A DNA stretch of 64,000 nt, taken from NCBI RefSeq assembly GCF_003555545.1, contig NZ_CP032157.1, positions 2,918,546 to 2,982,545 of the forward strand, given 5' to 3'. Below are positions 1 through 8,979 of this stretch, piece after piece; within the stretch, counting starts at the first letter, position 1; every line of letters begins with the position of its first letter. The stretch comes from Paraflavitalea soli (lineage in GTDB: Bacteria > Bacteroidota > Bacteroidia > Chitinophagales > Chitinophagaceae). Made by a program: the position numbers and the translations under genes. The notes beneath the pieces were generated by a model. The model was not told where the DNA came from. It saw only the letters and a list, made by a program, of their open reading frames with translations, and ran no database searches.

Positions 1-480
1 AATCCCCTGCGCATCAAACAACAATACCTTTTTGAACTGGAGAATAACCTCCTGTTGTATTATACCGCTACCAGCCGTGAATCGGCCAGGATCATTGAAA
101 AGCAAAGTCAGAATGTAGTGGACAAACAGGAAAAATCCATTGAGGCCATGCACCAGTTAAAAATTCAGGCCCAACTCATGAAAGAAGCCCTGTTAAAAGG
201 CCGCGTGCATGAAATTGGGGAGATCCTGGATTTCGGATTCCGTCAGAAGAAGCAAATGGCCGAAGGTATTTCCAACACCCTGATCGATGACATTTATGAA
301 TCGGCCAAAAAGGCCGGTGCTTCCGGGGGCAAGATATCAGGCGCCGGCGGAGGTGGTTTTATGACCTTTTACTGCCCCGGCAATACCAAGTATGCCGTTA
401 TAGATTCCTTGTCTAAATTTGGCGGAGCTGTCAAACATTACCAGTTCACCCAGCATGGCATGACCTCCTGGACAATTTAA
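1..480 (+). CDS. hddA: D-glycero-D-manno-heptose 7-phosphate kinase, 3' part (GHMP kinase)
   Basis: The reading frame is open from base 1, so the gene starts upstream of the window and only about 159 C-terminal residues are present. The C-terminal GHMP-kinase glycine-rich motif SGAGGGGFM is visible near nt 337-363. It is preceded by the helical segment typical of the sugar-kinase C-domain. GHMP kinases of this type phosphorylate D-glycero-D-manno-heptose 7-phosphate at C1. The specific assignment rests mainly on the next three genes (gmhA, hddC, gmhB), which supply the other steps of GDP-heptose synthesis. From the fragment alone a related GHMP sugar kinase cannot be excluded. Cytoplasmic. 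Confidence 0.8.
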   Translation, partial: NPLRIKQQYLFELENNLLLYYTATSRESARIIEKQSQNVVDKQEKSIEAMHQLKIQAQLMKEALLKGRVHEIGEILDFGFRQKKQMAEGISNTLIDDIYESAKKAGASGGKISGAGGGGFMTFYCPGNTKYAVIDSLSKFGGAVKHYQFTQHGMTSWTI

Positions 481-532
481 CAAATATCCATACAACCCAT
501 ATCCAATTCAATATCATCTTATTCATTACATT

Positions 533-1108
533 ATGCAAGACAAAATAAAAAGGATCGTCAGTGAATCGATAGCTGTAAAAACCGCTGTATTGCAGGATGA
601 AGCCCTGCTCAAAACAACCGATGATATAGCAGCAGCCATGGTAGCTGCCCTGAAAAATGGCAACCATATTTATTTCTGTGGCAATGGAGGCAGTGCAGCC
701 GATGCGCAACACCTGGCAGCAGAATTTTCCGGCCGTTTTTACAAGGACCGGGAAGCATTGCCTGCAGAAGCCCTGCATTGTAATACGTCCTATTTAACGG
801 CGGTAGCCAACGATTACAGCTATGATGTGATCTATGCACGCCTTATCCAGGGCATTGGCAAAAAAGGCGATTTCCTCGTAGGTCTTTCTACTTCCGGCAA
901 CTCCATCAATATCATGAAGGCATTTGAAGTGGCCCGTGCCAAGGGCATTGTAACGGTGGGCTTTACCGGTGAGACAGGTGGAAAGATGAAAGAGCTGAGT
1001 GATTACCTCATCAATGTGCCTTCTAAAAATACACCCCGCATCCAGGAAAGTCATATCATGCTGGGACATATCGTTTGTGAACTCGTAGAAGAACAGTATT
1101 TCGGATAG
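533..1108 (+). CDS. gmhA: Phosphoheptose isomerase (SIS domain)
   Basis: A 191-aa protein of the usual GmhA length. It isomerises sedoheptulose 7-phosphate to D-glycero-D-manno-heptose 7-phosphate, the first committed step of ADP- and GDP-heptose synthesis. The SIS phosphosugar-binding signature CGNGGSAADAQHLAAE spans residues 49-64. A serine-rich phosphate loop, STSGNS, lies at 119-124. The C-terminal QESHIMLGH segment (about 171-179) carries the conserved catalytic-region histidine of the family. It follows the heptose kinase by 52 bp and is separated from the downstream nucleotidyltransferase by only 2 bp, so co-transcription and translational coupling are likely. Confidence 0.93.
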   Translation: MQDKIKRIVSESIAVKTAVLQDEALLKTTDDIAAAMVAALKNGNHIYFCGNGGSAADAQHLAAEFSGRFYKDREALPAEALHCNTSYLTAVANDYSYDVIYARLIQGIGKKGDFLVGLSTSGNSINIMKAFEVARAKGIVTVGFTGETGGKMKELSDYLINVPSKNTPRIQESHIMLGHIVCELVEEQYFG

Positions 1109-1110
1109 CT

Positions 1111-1824
1111 ATGGCAGGTCTCATCAAAGAATGTATTATACTGGCCGGAGGGTTGGGTACAAGGCTGCGAAGCGCTGTCCCCGATCTGCCCAAGTGTATG
1201 GCACCTGTGGCCGGCAGGCCTTTTCTGGCCTGGGTGATCGACTATTTCCAACAGCAGGGCATTGAAAGATTTATCTTTTCGCTAGGCTACCGGCATGAAG
1301 CCATAGAGGCATTCCTGCACGAACAGTATCCTCATCTCCAGATTGCCTGCACCATTGAAGAGGAACCGTTGGGCACCGGCGGCGCCATTAAACTGGCCTG
1401 CAGCAAAGCCCTTCAACAGGATGTATTGGTATTGAACGGAGATACTATTTTTACGATACAGCTTGATCAGCTGTCGTCCTTTCATGCAGCCCATGCAGCC
1501 GATTGTACCCTCTGCCTGAAGCCCATGCAGCACTTCGACCGGTATGGCGTGGTAGAACTGGCGGCCGATCAATCCATCAGTTCCTTCCAGGAAAAACAAT
1601 ATTACGAGGCAGGTTATATCAATGGCGGTGTGTATGCCCTGCAGGTAGCTTCTTTTTTACAGGAGGCCTTACCCGAAAAGTTTTCCTTTGAAAAAGATTA
1701 CCTGGAACAACAATACGCACAGCGAAAAATGTATGGCCTGATCCAGGACCGGTATTTCATTGACATTGGCATACCACAAGACTTTGAGAAGGCCAACCAG
1801 GAATTCAAAACCCTGCAATTCTAA
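1111..1824 (+). CDS. hddC: D-glycero-alpha-D-manno-heptose 1-phosphate guanylyltransferase (NTP-transferase)
   Basis: A 237-aa sugar-1-phosphate nucleotidyltransferase. The N-terminal nucleotide-binding signature LAGGLGTRLR is at residues 11-20 and the substrate-loop lysine at about 28 (DLPKCMAPV). The motif LGTGGAIK and the metal-site motif LNGDT follow. In a cluster with GmhA, a GHMP heptose kinase and GmhB, the likely role is HddC: joining heptose 1-phosphate to GTP to give GDP-D-glycero-alpha-D-manno-heptose for surface glycans. GTP specificity is inferred from context, since the fold is shared with thymidylyl- and guanylyltransferases for other sugars. Starts 2 bp after gmhA. Confidence 0.82.
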   Translation: MAGLIKECIILAGGLGTRLRSAVPDLPKCMAPVAGRPFLAWVIDYFQQQGIERFIFSLGYRHEAIEAFLHEQYPHLQIACTIEEEPLGTGGAIKLACSKALQQDVLVLNGDTIFTIQLDQLSSFHAAHAADCTLCLKPMQHFDRYGVVELAADQSISSFQEKQYYEAGYINGGVYALQVASFLQEALPEKFSFEKDYLEQQYAQRKMYGLIQDRYFIDIGIPQDFEKANQEFKTLQF

Positions 1825-1945
1825 GGTGTACCAAACTGCCGGCCAGCGTCCCGTTATTCTGGATAAACTCAAAGGCGGTTTCGACAAGCACAACCCGCTA
1901 AGGCGGGGTAAACGCTGACATTCGTTTCATAACTCACTATTCAAC

Positions 1946-2503
1946 ATGCTAGACCTTTCACAAATCGACAATAGCTGGACATTATTTCTTGACCGTGATG
2001 GTGTGATCAATCACGAAAAACACCAGGATTACGTATATAATTATGATGAGTTCAGGTTTTATGAGGGTGTTCCGGAAGCATTGAAGATACTGGCCGCCCG
2101 CTTTGACCGTATCATTATCACCACCAATCAACGAGGTGTAGGAAAAGGATTGATGACAGAAGCCGACCTCCACCAGCTGCATACCCTCATGCTGCAGGAT
2201 ATAACAGCTGCCGGCGGGCGTATTGACAAAATTTACTACTGTACCTCCCTCGACAACAACCATCCCAACCGGAAGCCCCATCCCGGCATGGCTTTCGAAG
2301 CCGTAAAAGATTTCCCTGTCATCGAGCTTCCCAAATCCCTTATCGTAGGCAACAATATCAGCGATATGGAGTTTGGCCGCAATGCCGGCATGCATACCGT
2401 ATTTGTTAAAACTACCCACCCGCAACAGCCACTACCCAACCCTTTGATCGATCTGGCCGTCATGGATTTACCTGAATTTGCAAAAGCTTTGCAATTGGCA
2501 TAA
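1946..2503 (+). CDS. gmhB: D-glycero-D-manno-heptose 1,7-bisphosphate 7-phosphatase (HAD-IIIA)
   Basis: A 185-aa HAD-superfamily IIIA phosphatase. Motif I is FLDRDGVIN with the catalytic aspartates at residues 16 and 18. Motif II ITTNQRGVG and a KPHPGM segment are typical of GmhB and HisB phosphatases. The late acidic motif is VGNNISDMEFG. It removes the C7 phosphate of heptose 1,7-bisphosphate before nucleotide activation. The CxH...CxC zinc loop of well-studied GmhB enzymes is not conserved: only one Cys is seen in that loop, before DNNHPNRKPHP. The 121-bp gap after hddC contains a small hairpin (ACCCGC TAA GGCGGGT-like) but no clear promoter, so the gene may still belong to the heptose operon. 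Confidence 0.87.
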   Translation: MLDLSQIDNSWTLFLDRDGVINHEKHQDYVYNYDEFRFYEGVPEALKILAARFDRIIITTNQRGVGKGLMTEADLHQLHTLMLQDITAAGGRIDKIYYCTSLDNNHPNRKPHPGMAFEAVKDFPVIELPKSLIVGNNISDMEFGRNAGMHTVFVKTTHPQQPLPNPLIDLAVMDLPEFAKALQLA

Positions 2504-2518
2504 AATTTAAGCGTAGCT

Positions 2519-2552
2519 TTTGCGTTCCTTGAAGGATACGGTAATACCTTTG
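2519..2552 (+). promoter_or_regulatory. Candidate Bacteroidota promoter for the gene at 2588
   Basis: A perfect -7 element TACCTTTG lies at 2545-2552. A TTTG -33 element lies at 2519-2522, with a 22-nt spacer that is slightly longer than the usual 19-21. It would give a leader of about 30 nt before the ATG at 2588. Confidence 0.42.
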
Positions 2553-2587
2553 CCTGTATATCCTATTACGTTGATTGTACTTTTATT

Positions 2588-3595
2588 ATGAATAAACGGA
2601 TTATAAAATATCTTTCCGCTGGTTGCCTGGTGCTGTCGTTCCTCCTGAGCTCGCCCGTTTTGCAGGCGCAAATTAGCGCAGCAGACAAGGCCATCCTGAA
2701 GAAAAAGGAAGACTCTTTAAAAATATTTTCGGCCCGCATGGTATTCGACTCCATTACGGCCAACAGGTTCCGCAGCGACAGCCTGTTTGTACGCACTTTT
2801 GTACGCGCCCTGCTTACCAGGAACTCGTTTTATTATCCTTTTGATTCATTGAACATTTCCAGGTTGTATGCACCCGACAGCAGCTTCCGCATTTTCACCT
2901 GGCAGATGAAGAAGGATGAATATGTGTATATGCAAAAAGGCGCCATACAAATGCAAACGAAGGATGGCTCCCTGAAGTTATTTCCCCTGTTTGATGCTTC
3001 AATGTACACGAAGAACCCCATGGATTCTGCCCGCTCTGCACGCAACTGGATCGGTGCTATCTACTACCGCATCATCATGAAGGAGTACAATGGTAAAAAG
3101 TATTATACCCTGCTGGGCTTTGATGATTACAGTGTGAACAGCAATAAAAAATGGATGGAGGTATTGTCCTTTAATGAAAGACAAGAACCTGTATTTGGAG
3201 GGCCATTTTTCTCCTATAAGGATGACTCCGTCAAGAAAGCGGTGCAATCCCGGTTTAGCATTGAATACAAAAAAGACGCTAAAACCTTCCTCAACTACGA
3301 TCCTGAAATGGATATTATACTGGTGGATCACCTCATCTCTGAAAGTGATGAACCGGAAAAGAAATGGACCTATATTCCCGATGGTGATTATGAAGCCTTC
3401 AAATGGCAAAATGGCCAGTGGGTGCATGTCAATAAGCAGTTCAACCAGCGGTTAAAAGATGGCGAATTCCCCAAAGAAGCCCTCATGCTCGATGATGCCG
3501 GCAATGTGAATGAACGGCAGCTGGAAGAAGCCTCCAAACGCAATATGGAAAAGGCCAAAAAGAAGCCGGAGCCGCCTAAGAAGAAGGACAATTAG
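2588..3595 (+). CDS. Secreted protein of unknown function
   Basis: A 335-aa protein with an N-terminal signal peptide: charged start MNKRIIKY, a hydrophobic core up to about residue 26, and likely cleavage after LQAQ. I do not recognise the family. The mature part is rich in Lys, Asp and aromatic residues and looks globular, with beta-rich stretches such as YYTLLGFDDYSVNSNKKW. It ends in a long charged helix, and the last about 20 residues are a Lys/Pro/Glu-rich tail. Chitinophagaceae encode many such exported proteins of unknown role. It follows the heptose genes in the same direction but appears to have its own promoter, and is convergent with the PH-domain gene. Confidence 0.78.
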   Translation: MNKRIIKYLSAGCLVLSFLLSSPVLQAQISAADKAILKKKEDSLKIFSARMVFDSITANRFRSDSLFVRTFVRALLTRNSFYYPFDSLNISRLYAPDSSFRIFTWQMKKDEYVYMQKGAIQMQTKDGSLKLFPLFDASMYTKNPMDSARSARNWIGAIYYRIIMKEYNGKKYYTLLGFDDYSVNSNKKWMEVLSFNERQEPVFGGPFFSYKDDSVKKAVQSRFSIEYKKDAKTFLNYDPEMDIILVDHLISESDEPEKKWTYIPDGDYEAFKWQNGQWVHVNKQFNQRLKDGEFPKEALMLDDAGNVNERQLEEASKRNMEKAKKKPEPPKKKDN

Positions 3596-3621
3596 GTCTG
3601 AATCCCAATGCTATATACTAT

Positions 3622-4266
3622 TTACCCCAGCAGCTTGCTCTTGGCCCTGTTGTACTCCTCTTCGGATAGGACGCCTTGCTGCCTGAGCTGAAACAGCTTT
3701 TCCAACTCGGAAGCAATGTTATGACCGGAAACCTGGCCAGTGGAGGCAGTTCCCGCCGAAGTATTGGCTTGCCATCCCATAGCAGCCGCCATTTGTTTGG
3801 CCTGGCTGGATACCTGGAGGGTTTTATACTCAGATTGGGCCAGTGTAATGGTATCTTTCAATCGTTTGGGATGATGTACATTGAAGTAGTCTGTGGCCCC
3901 TATTTCTGCGGCTGTTTGTATTTCTACATGACCATAATTGAAGATACGTCCCCATATATTTTGATCGTACGACACATTGTTGATCTTTTCCAGCGGGCTT
4001 TCCTTGGCGTAATGATTGATGAGCCCTGTTTCATCGATCACCCGGTAATTGGTCACTACCCAGATATCTACCTTCCAATTCCAATAAGCAAACAGGAAAT
4101 ATACAATGCCTGCTACAGCCGCTATCCATCCCCAGTATTGAATAAAGCCAATAAAGTAAGAGGCCACCAAACCTACCAGCGCCAGCAGGGCCGGCACCAC
4201 CATCTGCAACCAGCTCCGGTGGGTGATCAGTAATATTTGCTCTTCTTTCTGAAGCGGTGTACGCAT
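3622..4266 (-). CDS. PH-domain membrane protein with C-terminal SHOCT domain
   Basis: A 214-aa protein. Two adjacent transmembrane helices lie at about residues 22-60 (LLALVGLVASYFIGFIQYWG and the following AAVAGIVYFLFAYW). A bacterial PH (bPH2, YdbS/YdbT-like) domain follows at about 68-145, including WVVTNYRVIDETGLINH and the typical PLEKINNVSYDQ and YGHVEIQTAAE strands. The last 30 residues (ASELEKLFQLRQQGVLSEEE...) are a SHOCT motif, a short helical oligomerisation module. Such proteins sit in the inner membrane with the PH domain in the cytoplasm, and their function is mostly unknown. It is convergent with the preceding secreted-protein gene (26 bp apart). Confidence 0.85.
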   Translation of the reverse strand: MRTPLQKEEQILLITHRSWLQMVVPALLALVGLVASYFIGFIQYWGWIAAVAGIVYFLFAYWNWKVDIWVVTNYRVIDETGLINHYAKESPLEKINNVSYDQNIWGRIFNYGHVEIQTAAEIGATDYFNVHHPKRLKDTITLAQSEYKTLQVSSQAKQMAAAMGWQANTSAGTASTGQVSGHNIASELEKLFQLRQQGVLSEEEYNRAKSKLLG

Positions 4267-4390
4267 GAGGATCGTTTAAACAATAAATGTAATAATTTCC
4301 ATTCAAGTGCAGGGTACTGTTTCTACACCCGCTCTCTTTCCACCTCTCACTTCGCTGCCTCAGTGCCTCTATACCTTATTGCCTTTTCTA

Positions 4391-5461
4391 TTACCGGAAG
4401 CATGATTGCTTACCGAGTAAGTCCTTCACCAGTTTATTCCACTTCTCCTGCATAACAATATTGGCACTATGGCGGGTCTCTGTATCATATTGAGTTTGCC
4501 AGGCATTCAACTCATTCATCTTTTGTGCATGGACCTGTTCCAGTTTTTCCATGTAATTGTCTTTGGTAAGCCGCAACTGCCTTAAAGTGTCCACCAGTTC
4601 ACAGGCTTTTAAGACTGTGAGCTCAAAATGCCTTTGTTCATGCGCCAACACCATCTCGTTTCTTTCGTGTTTTTGAGCAAACCAGGAACGCGCTTTATCG
4701 AAATAAGCCATCACTTGCACGTTCACCCTGATCTCTCCATCTTCTATTTTGCTGGCATATTTAACATTGATAGAGCTGGCCGTTTGTGCTGCAGCGCGGC
4801 TCAGCTCATCAGCTTTACCTATAAAATCATTGACAAGCAATGGCCGGCCAGGCGAATAAGCCAGTCGGCCTGAATCGCTGGAAATCGATATGATTTCCAC
4901 GGTAAGCGACACGGGTGCGTTGGGCGCATGGAGACGTTTATTTTTACCCCACCAGCTGTCAAATTCATGCATGCTATTATTGATATTATCCCGGATCAGG
5001 TCTTCCACATTTTTGAAGAGGTCGCCCATGGTTTGCACTTCACCCCGTCCTTTATAATCGGTCAATTTTGTGTCATTGATATAGAAGCTAAGGGTGACCA
5101 GGGATTCCACCTTCGTCCTTATACCACCCGGCAGTTCTTTGATGTTCAGGTCGGTGATGTGCAGCTCCATGGGTGTGGCGGCTGTATCCTGGCGATAGTT
5201 CTTTTGAATGTACCGCCCGAGGGCAGCAGTAACGCCCCCTTCATAATTCACAGCCACATTCTTTTTCCCAAACAGCCCTGTCCTAAGCGTTCCTATAGCG
5301 CCCGTGTCGGCCCTGTCGTCCTTAATGGCAACAATGCGGTAATGCAGCAATTGCTTGCCGGCATTTTCATCCCGGAAGCGGATATAGCGGGTATCCTGTG
5401 CCTGTAACAAGGGGGTTAGGGACGAGAGTACCATCACCAGGAAAAATAGTTTTCTGTACAT
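4391..5461 (-). CDS. Secreted DUF922-like putative zinc protease
   Basis: A 356-aa protein with a signal peptide (MYRKLFFLVMVLSSLTPLLQAQ). The C-terminal half contains MVLAHEQRHFELT, an HExxHF-type metal-binding motif, within a segment that resembles DUF922 putative Zn-dependent proteases (DKARSWFAQKHERNEMVLAHEQ). The N-terminal part (about 25-190) looks like a separate beta-rich domain. No partner gene is evident. The metalloprotease activity is inferred from the motif alone. Transcribed toward the PH-domain gene with 124 bp between them. Confidence 0.68.
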   Translation of the reverse strand: MYRKLFFLVMVLSSLTPLLQAQDTRYIRFRDENAGKQLLHYRIVAIKDDRADTGAIGTLRTGLFGKKNVAVNYEGGVTAALGRYIQKNYRQDTAATPMELHITDLNIKELPGGIRTKVESLVTLSFYINDTKLTDYKGRGEVQTMGDLFKNVEDLIRDNINNSMHEFDSWWGKNKRLHAPNAPVSLTVEIISISSDSGRLAYSPGRPLLVNDFIGKADELSRAAAQTASSINVKYASKIEDGEIRVNVQVMAYFDKARSWFAQKHERNEMVLAHEQRHFELTVLKACELVDTLRQLRLTKDNYMEKLEQVHAQKMNELNAWQTQYDTETRHSANIVMQEKWNKLVKDLLGKQSCFR

Positions 5462-5489
5462 ACAACAGCAATATAGGAAAGATGGGGCA

Positions 5490-5527
5490 AAATGAAAACG
5501 GGCATATAACTTTCATTATATGCCCGT
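5490..5527 (-). terminator. Rho-independent terminator of lepA
   Basis: A perfect 12-bp stem (5498-5509 with 5516-5527, loop CTTTCA) reads on the minus strand into TTTTCATTTTG. It lies directly after the lepA stop codon. Confidence 0.8.
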
Positions 5528-5565
5528 ATTATGAACTTTGACGCCGGGTGGCGAACTTTTACTGA

Positions 5566-7359
5566 TCAATCATCCAGCTTCAATACGGCGAGGAAAGCTT
5601 CCTGCGGTACTTCCACGTTTCCGATCTGGCGCATACGCTTCTTACCTTCTTTCTGCTTTTCCAGCAGTTTCCGCTTACGGCTGATATCACCACCATAACA
5701 TTTGGCAGTAACATCTTTGCGCATGGCGGAGATGGTTTCCCGTGCCAGGATCTTAGCACCTACGGCTGCCTGTATGGCAATCTGGAATTGCTGGCGTGGT
5801 AATAACTCTTTTAATTTCTCGCAGAGCTTACGGCCAAAGTCCTGTGAACGGGCACGGTGAATAAGGGCGCTCAAAGCATCCACTTTATCATTATTGAGGA
5901 GAATATCCATTTTCACGATATCGCTGTCACGATATCCGATGGGATGGTAATCGAAAGAAGCATAACCACGGGTTTGGCTTTTCAGCTTATCATAGAAGTC
6001 AAATACGATCTCGGTGAGGGGCATTTCGAACTGCAGTTCTACCCGCGTGGTGGTAAGGTAGCTCTGGTTGAGCAGGATACCCCGTTTGCCCAGGCAAAGG
6101 GTCATGATATTACCGATGTATTCGGGTTTGGTAATGATCTGGGCTTTGATGAAAGGCTCCTCGATCCTGTCGGTCTTCACCGGATCGGGGAACTCAGTAG
6201 GGTTATTGACAATTACCTTTTCGCCTTTGGTAGTATAGGCGATGAAGCTAACGTTGGGAACGGTGGTAATAACGGTTTGATCAAACTCTCTTTCCAGGCG
6301 TTCCTGGATGATCTCCATGTGGAGCATACCGAGGAATCCGCAACGGAAACCAAAGCCGAGGGCCTGGGAAGTTTCCAGTTCGTAGGTAAGTGAGGCATCG
6401 TTCAACTGCAGTTTGTCCATGCAATCGCGCAGCTCTTCAAACTCATCGGTGTTTACAGGGAAGATACCGGCAAATACCATGGGTTTTACTTCCTGGAAAC
6501 CTTTGATCATTTCAGTGGTTGGGCGTGCGGCGTTGGTAATGGTATCACCCACCTTTACCTCTTTGGCATTTTTGATGCCGGTAATAAGATAACCTACGTC
6601 GCCGGCGGATACTTCCTTCTTTTCGGTCATCTTCAGTTTCAGGATCCCAACTTCCGCCGCTTCATAGTTCTGATCGGTGGAAACAAACTTTACAATATCG
6701 CCTTTCCTGATGGTGCCGTTCAGTACCCGGAAGTACACGATGATACCCCGGAAGCTATTGAATACGCTGTCGAATATCAGGGCTTGCAAAGGCGCTTCAG
6801 GATCGCCCTTGGGGGCAGGGATGCGACTTACGATGGCATCGAGGATACCATCCACCCCGATACCGGTACGGCCGCTGGCCAGCAGTATATCTTCCGGTTT
6901 GCAGCCGATCAGCTCGATGATCTGGTCTTTCACCTCTTCGATCATGGCCCCGTCCATATCAATTTTATTGATAACGGGTATGATCTCAAGGTCATTCTCT
7001 ATAGCGAGATAAAGATTGCTGATGGTTTGTGCCTGGATACCCTGGGTAGCATCTACCAGCAGCAGGGCGCCTTCGCAGGCAGCCAGGGCCCGGCTTACTT
7101 CATAGCTGAAGTCGACGTGGCCGGGGGTATCGATCAGGTTCAGGATGTACTCCTGACCGTCTGTATGCTTGTAATTGATCTGAATTGCGTGGCTCTTGAT
7201 GGTAATACCCTTTTCCCGTTCCAGGTCCATGTCATCCAGTACCTGGTCCATCATTTCACGTTCACTGATGGTGTTGGTAGTCTGTAACAATCTGTCTGCC
7301 AGGGTACTCTTTCCGTGGTCAATGTGGGCGATAATACAAAAATTGCGAATATTCTTCAT
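5566..7359 (-). CDS. lepA: Elongation factor 4 (LepA), ribosomal back-translocase GTPase
   Basis: A 597-aa translational GTPase with the family's normal length (about 600). G1 is HIDHGKST at residues 12-19, G3 is DTPGHVDF and G4 is NKID. The EF-4-specific C-terminal domain ends with [19 protein letters not shown]-4 acts on the ribosome in the cytoplasm and membrane and affects elongation and initiation under stress. The open frame extends 10 codons upstream. The ATG at 7359 is preferred because it gives the conserved [16 protein letters not shown] start and has AGAGGAAG about 7 nt upstream. It is a single-gene unit with its own -7 element and a strong terminator. Confidence 0.97.
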   Translation of the reverse strand: MKNIRNFCIIAHIDHGKSTLADRLLQTTNTISEREMMDQVLDDMDLEREKGITIKSHAIQINYKHTDGQEYILNLIDTPGHVDFSYEVSRALAACEGALLLVDATQGIQAQTISNLYLAIENDLEIIPVINKIDMDGAMIEEVKDQIIELIGCKPEDILLASGRTGIGVDGILDAIVSRIPAPKGDPEAPLQALIFDSVFNSFRGIIVYFRVLNGTIRKGDIVKFVSTDQNYEAAEVGILKLKMTEKKEVSAGDVGYLITGIKNAKEVKVGDTITNAARPTTEMIKGFQEVKPMVFAGIFPVNTDEFEELRDCMDKLQLNDASLTYELETSQALGFGFRCGFLGMLHMEIIQERLEREFDQTVITTVPNVSFIAYTTKGEKVIVNNPTEFPDPVKTDRIEEPFIKAQIITKPEYIGNIMTLCLGKRGILLNQSYLTTTRVELQFEMPLTEIVFDFYDKLKSQTRGYASFDYHPIGYRDSDIVKMDILLNNDKVDALSALIHRARSQDFGRKLCEKLKELLPRQQFQIAIQAAVGAKILARETISAMRKDVTAKCYGGDISRKRKLLEKQKEGKKRMRQIGNVEVPQEAFLAVLKLDD

Positions 7360-7386
7360 GTACTTGCTTCCTCTGTTTAGGAGGTG

Positions 7387-7394
7387 CAAAAGTA
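7387..7394 (-). promoter_or_regulatory. Candidate -7 promoter element of lepA
   Basis: TACTTTTG on the minus strand matches the Bacteroidota -7 consensus TAnnTTTG and ends 27 nt before the lepA ATG at 7359. No good TTTG -33 element is seen. Confidence 0.45.
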
Positions 7395-7524
7395 GTTGAT
7401 TTTAGGGTGACTTTGAGCATTGAAAGCTTTCTTTTGATTCCCCAGATGGGGATATCCTATTATTGACGTAACTAATTCAAATACAGCCGTCCCGGCAAAC
7501 CGGGGTGTGTTTTATATGACCTGC

Positions 7525-7551
7525 ATAAAAAATCCCTGCACGGGGCAGGGA
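7525..7551 (-). terminator. Rho-independent terminator of the 7581-8081 gene
   Basis: Stem TCCCTGC/GCAGGGA (7533-7539 with 7545-7551), 5-nt loop. On the minus strand it is followed by TTTTTTAT. It lies 30 nt past the stop codon. Confidence 0.8.
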
Positions 7552-7580
7552 CTGTCGATATCTTGCTGATGGCGGTTGTC

Positions 7581-8081
7581 TTAGTTCTTATCGTACACAA
7601 AAGTGTTCTTGGTTTCACCGCGGGGGGAGGTAGAAGTGGCATCGATGGACAGGGCTTTGCCGCCTTCCAGTAATTTCCAGATCTCTACGCTCTTTATCTC
7701 GATGGTATTGCCATCTCTTTCAAAATTGGTGGTGGAATTGATGGTGAGTTCTTCGCCGCTGGCGCTCCAGGCCGCTGTAGACACTTTCTTGTTGTTGCCA
7801 AATACGGTGCTTTCGGAAGGCTTGCCATCGGTAGTGATCTTTTCAGAACTGGTCCTTGATTCACCATTGGGGGTATTGGAAGTACGCTCGATCACAATGG
7901 CATCCCCATCGGCAGTTACCTTGATCTTTTGTGCATTCATCCTGAAACGTCCTTCACTGAGCTTGCTTTTCTTCTCGTTGAAAGTCCATTCTCCTTTAAA
8001 GTCGGCATTAACAATGATGGTTGCTGCAGTTCCCATGATGGCGATACCTGCCAATACAATGGCTGCTAATTTGCTTTTCAT
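7581..8081 (-). CDS. Small secreted beta-rich protein, lipocalin-like
   Basis: A 166-aa protein with an N-terminal signal peptide (MKSKLAAIVLAGIAIMGTAAT). The mature part starts FKGEWTFNEKKSKLSEG and then runs as alternating short beta strands (KIKVTADGDAIVIERTSN, EELTINSTTNFERDGN), in the style of lipocalin-like exported proteins of Bacteroidota. The opening 'GEWTFNEKKSKL' resembles proteins that start 'G.W.ld..kS'. Function is unknown. Monocistronic, with a clear downstream terminator. Confidence 0.72.
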   Translation of the reverse strand: MKSKLAAIVLAGIAIMGTAATIIVNADFKGEWTFNEKKSKLSEGRFRMNAQKIKVTADGDAIVIERTSNTPNGESRTSSEKITTDGKPSESTVFGNNKKVSTAAWSASGEELTINSTTNFERDGNTIEIKSVEIWKLLEGGKALSIDATSTSPRGETKNTFVYDKN

Positions 8082-8712
8082 AAACGCTGGTTTTGAGTGT
8101 GTTAAAATGAAAAGGAAGGTAAGAATTTATCCCGTATACTGTCTGCATATAATTTACATTGATATGATTGAACCAGCTTTTACCTGGCTTCCCGGCATTT
8201 TATTACCCCTGCTTCTCCCACAAATGGAATAATTAAACAGAATTGGGAAATGATAGGCATACCCTGACCTTGTAAACGGCTTGTAATCAAGGGGGAAAAA
8301 TTGGTACGCGCTTTGAATAACCCATGCCAACCTTAACAGTATGATAATACACACATCAGTACCCAGCCGCCACGCAAAGCAACAACCCGACAAGGTAGCT
8401 TCTGTTAGTGTAGCTTTCCCTGATCAATTCCTGAGAAGGCGCGTGTTGTTTGGTGCATTGCTTTTAACGGCACTGTATATGTGTTTTCTGTAAAAAGGCC
8501 GAACTACCGGGCAAGTGTATGGTATCTGTGTAAGAGAAGGCATTCCCACTACTACAAAAAATATTATATAAGTACGATCCAACAGACGTCCTGTTTCCAC
8601 GGGACGTTCATTTTTACAGGCAGTACCAGTTTTATTTACGGAAATACACCAATCAAATTCTATTTAAAGACAACAGACTTTTCCTTACATTCGCGATAAA
8701 CTTAATGTGAAT
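8082..8712. other. Intergenic region without a supported gene
   Basis: About 630 bp between divergently placed genes. The short frames present (for example 8154-8393 minus and 8481-8699 plus) have no recognisable family, no good start context and amino-acid compositions typical of chance frames. A weak -7-like TACATTCG at 8686-8693 precedes the ACBP gene. No hairpin or repeat of note was seen. Confidence 0.5.
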
Positions 8713-8970
8713 ATGGACCTGAAAACCCTTTTTGCGCAGGCTGTTGAGGAAAGCAAAAACCTCTCCGACCGGCCTAGCAATGATACTCTCCTGCAATTGT
8801 ATTCGCTATACAAACAAGCTACAGAAGGTGATGTAAATGTAGATCCGCCCGCTAATCCCTTTGATTTTGTATCCAAAGCCAAGTTTGAAGCATGGGCCGG
8901 GCTGAAAGGTAAGACCCAGGAGGCGGCCATGCAGGATTATGTGGACCTGATCGGAAAGCTGAAGAATTAA
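8713..8970 (+). CDS. Acyl-CoA-binding protein
   Basis: An 85-aa protein with the size and pattern of the ACBP family, a four-helix bundle that binds long-chain acyl-CoA in the cytosol. The signature YSLYKQATEGDV is at residues 30-41, and the conserved Lys/Trp segment is KAKFEAWAGLKGKTQEAAM at 55-73. A DPPANPFDF turn sits between them. A GTG 6 nt upstream is also in frame (giving MNMDLK), but the ATG at 8713 fits the usual family start. It stands alone, convergent with the glycosyltransferase gene 10 bp away. Confidence 0.9.
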   Translation: MDLKTLFAQAVEESKNLSDRPSNDTLLQLYSLYKQATEGDVNVDPPANPFDFVSKAKFEAWAGLKGKTQEAAMQDYVDLIGKLKN

Positions 8971-8979
8971 ACAGCTTCC

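Noticed and set aside
8481-8699. 72-aa frame upstream of the acyl-CoA-binding protein
   Set aside because: Basic and aromatic-rich chance composition, no plausible start or domain, and it ends against the ACBP leader.
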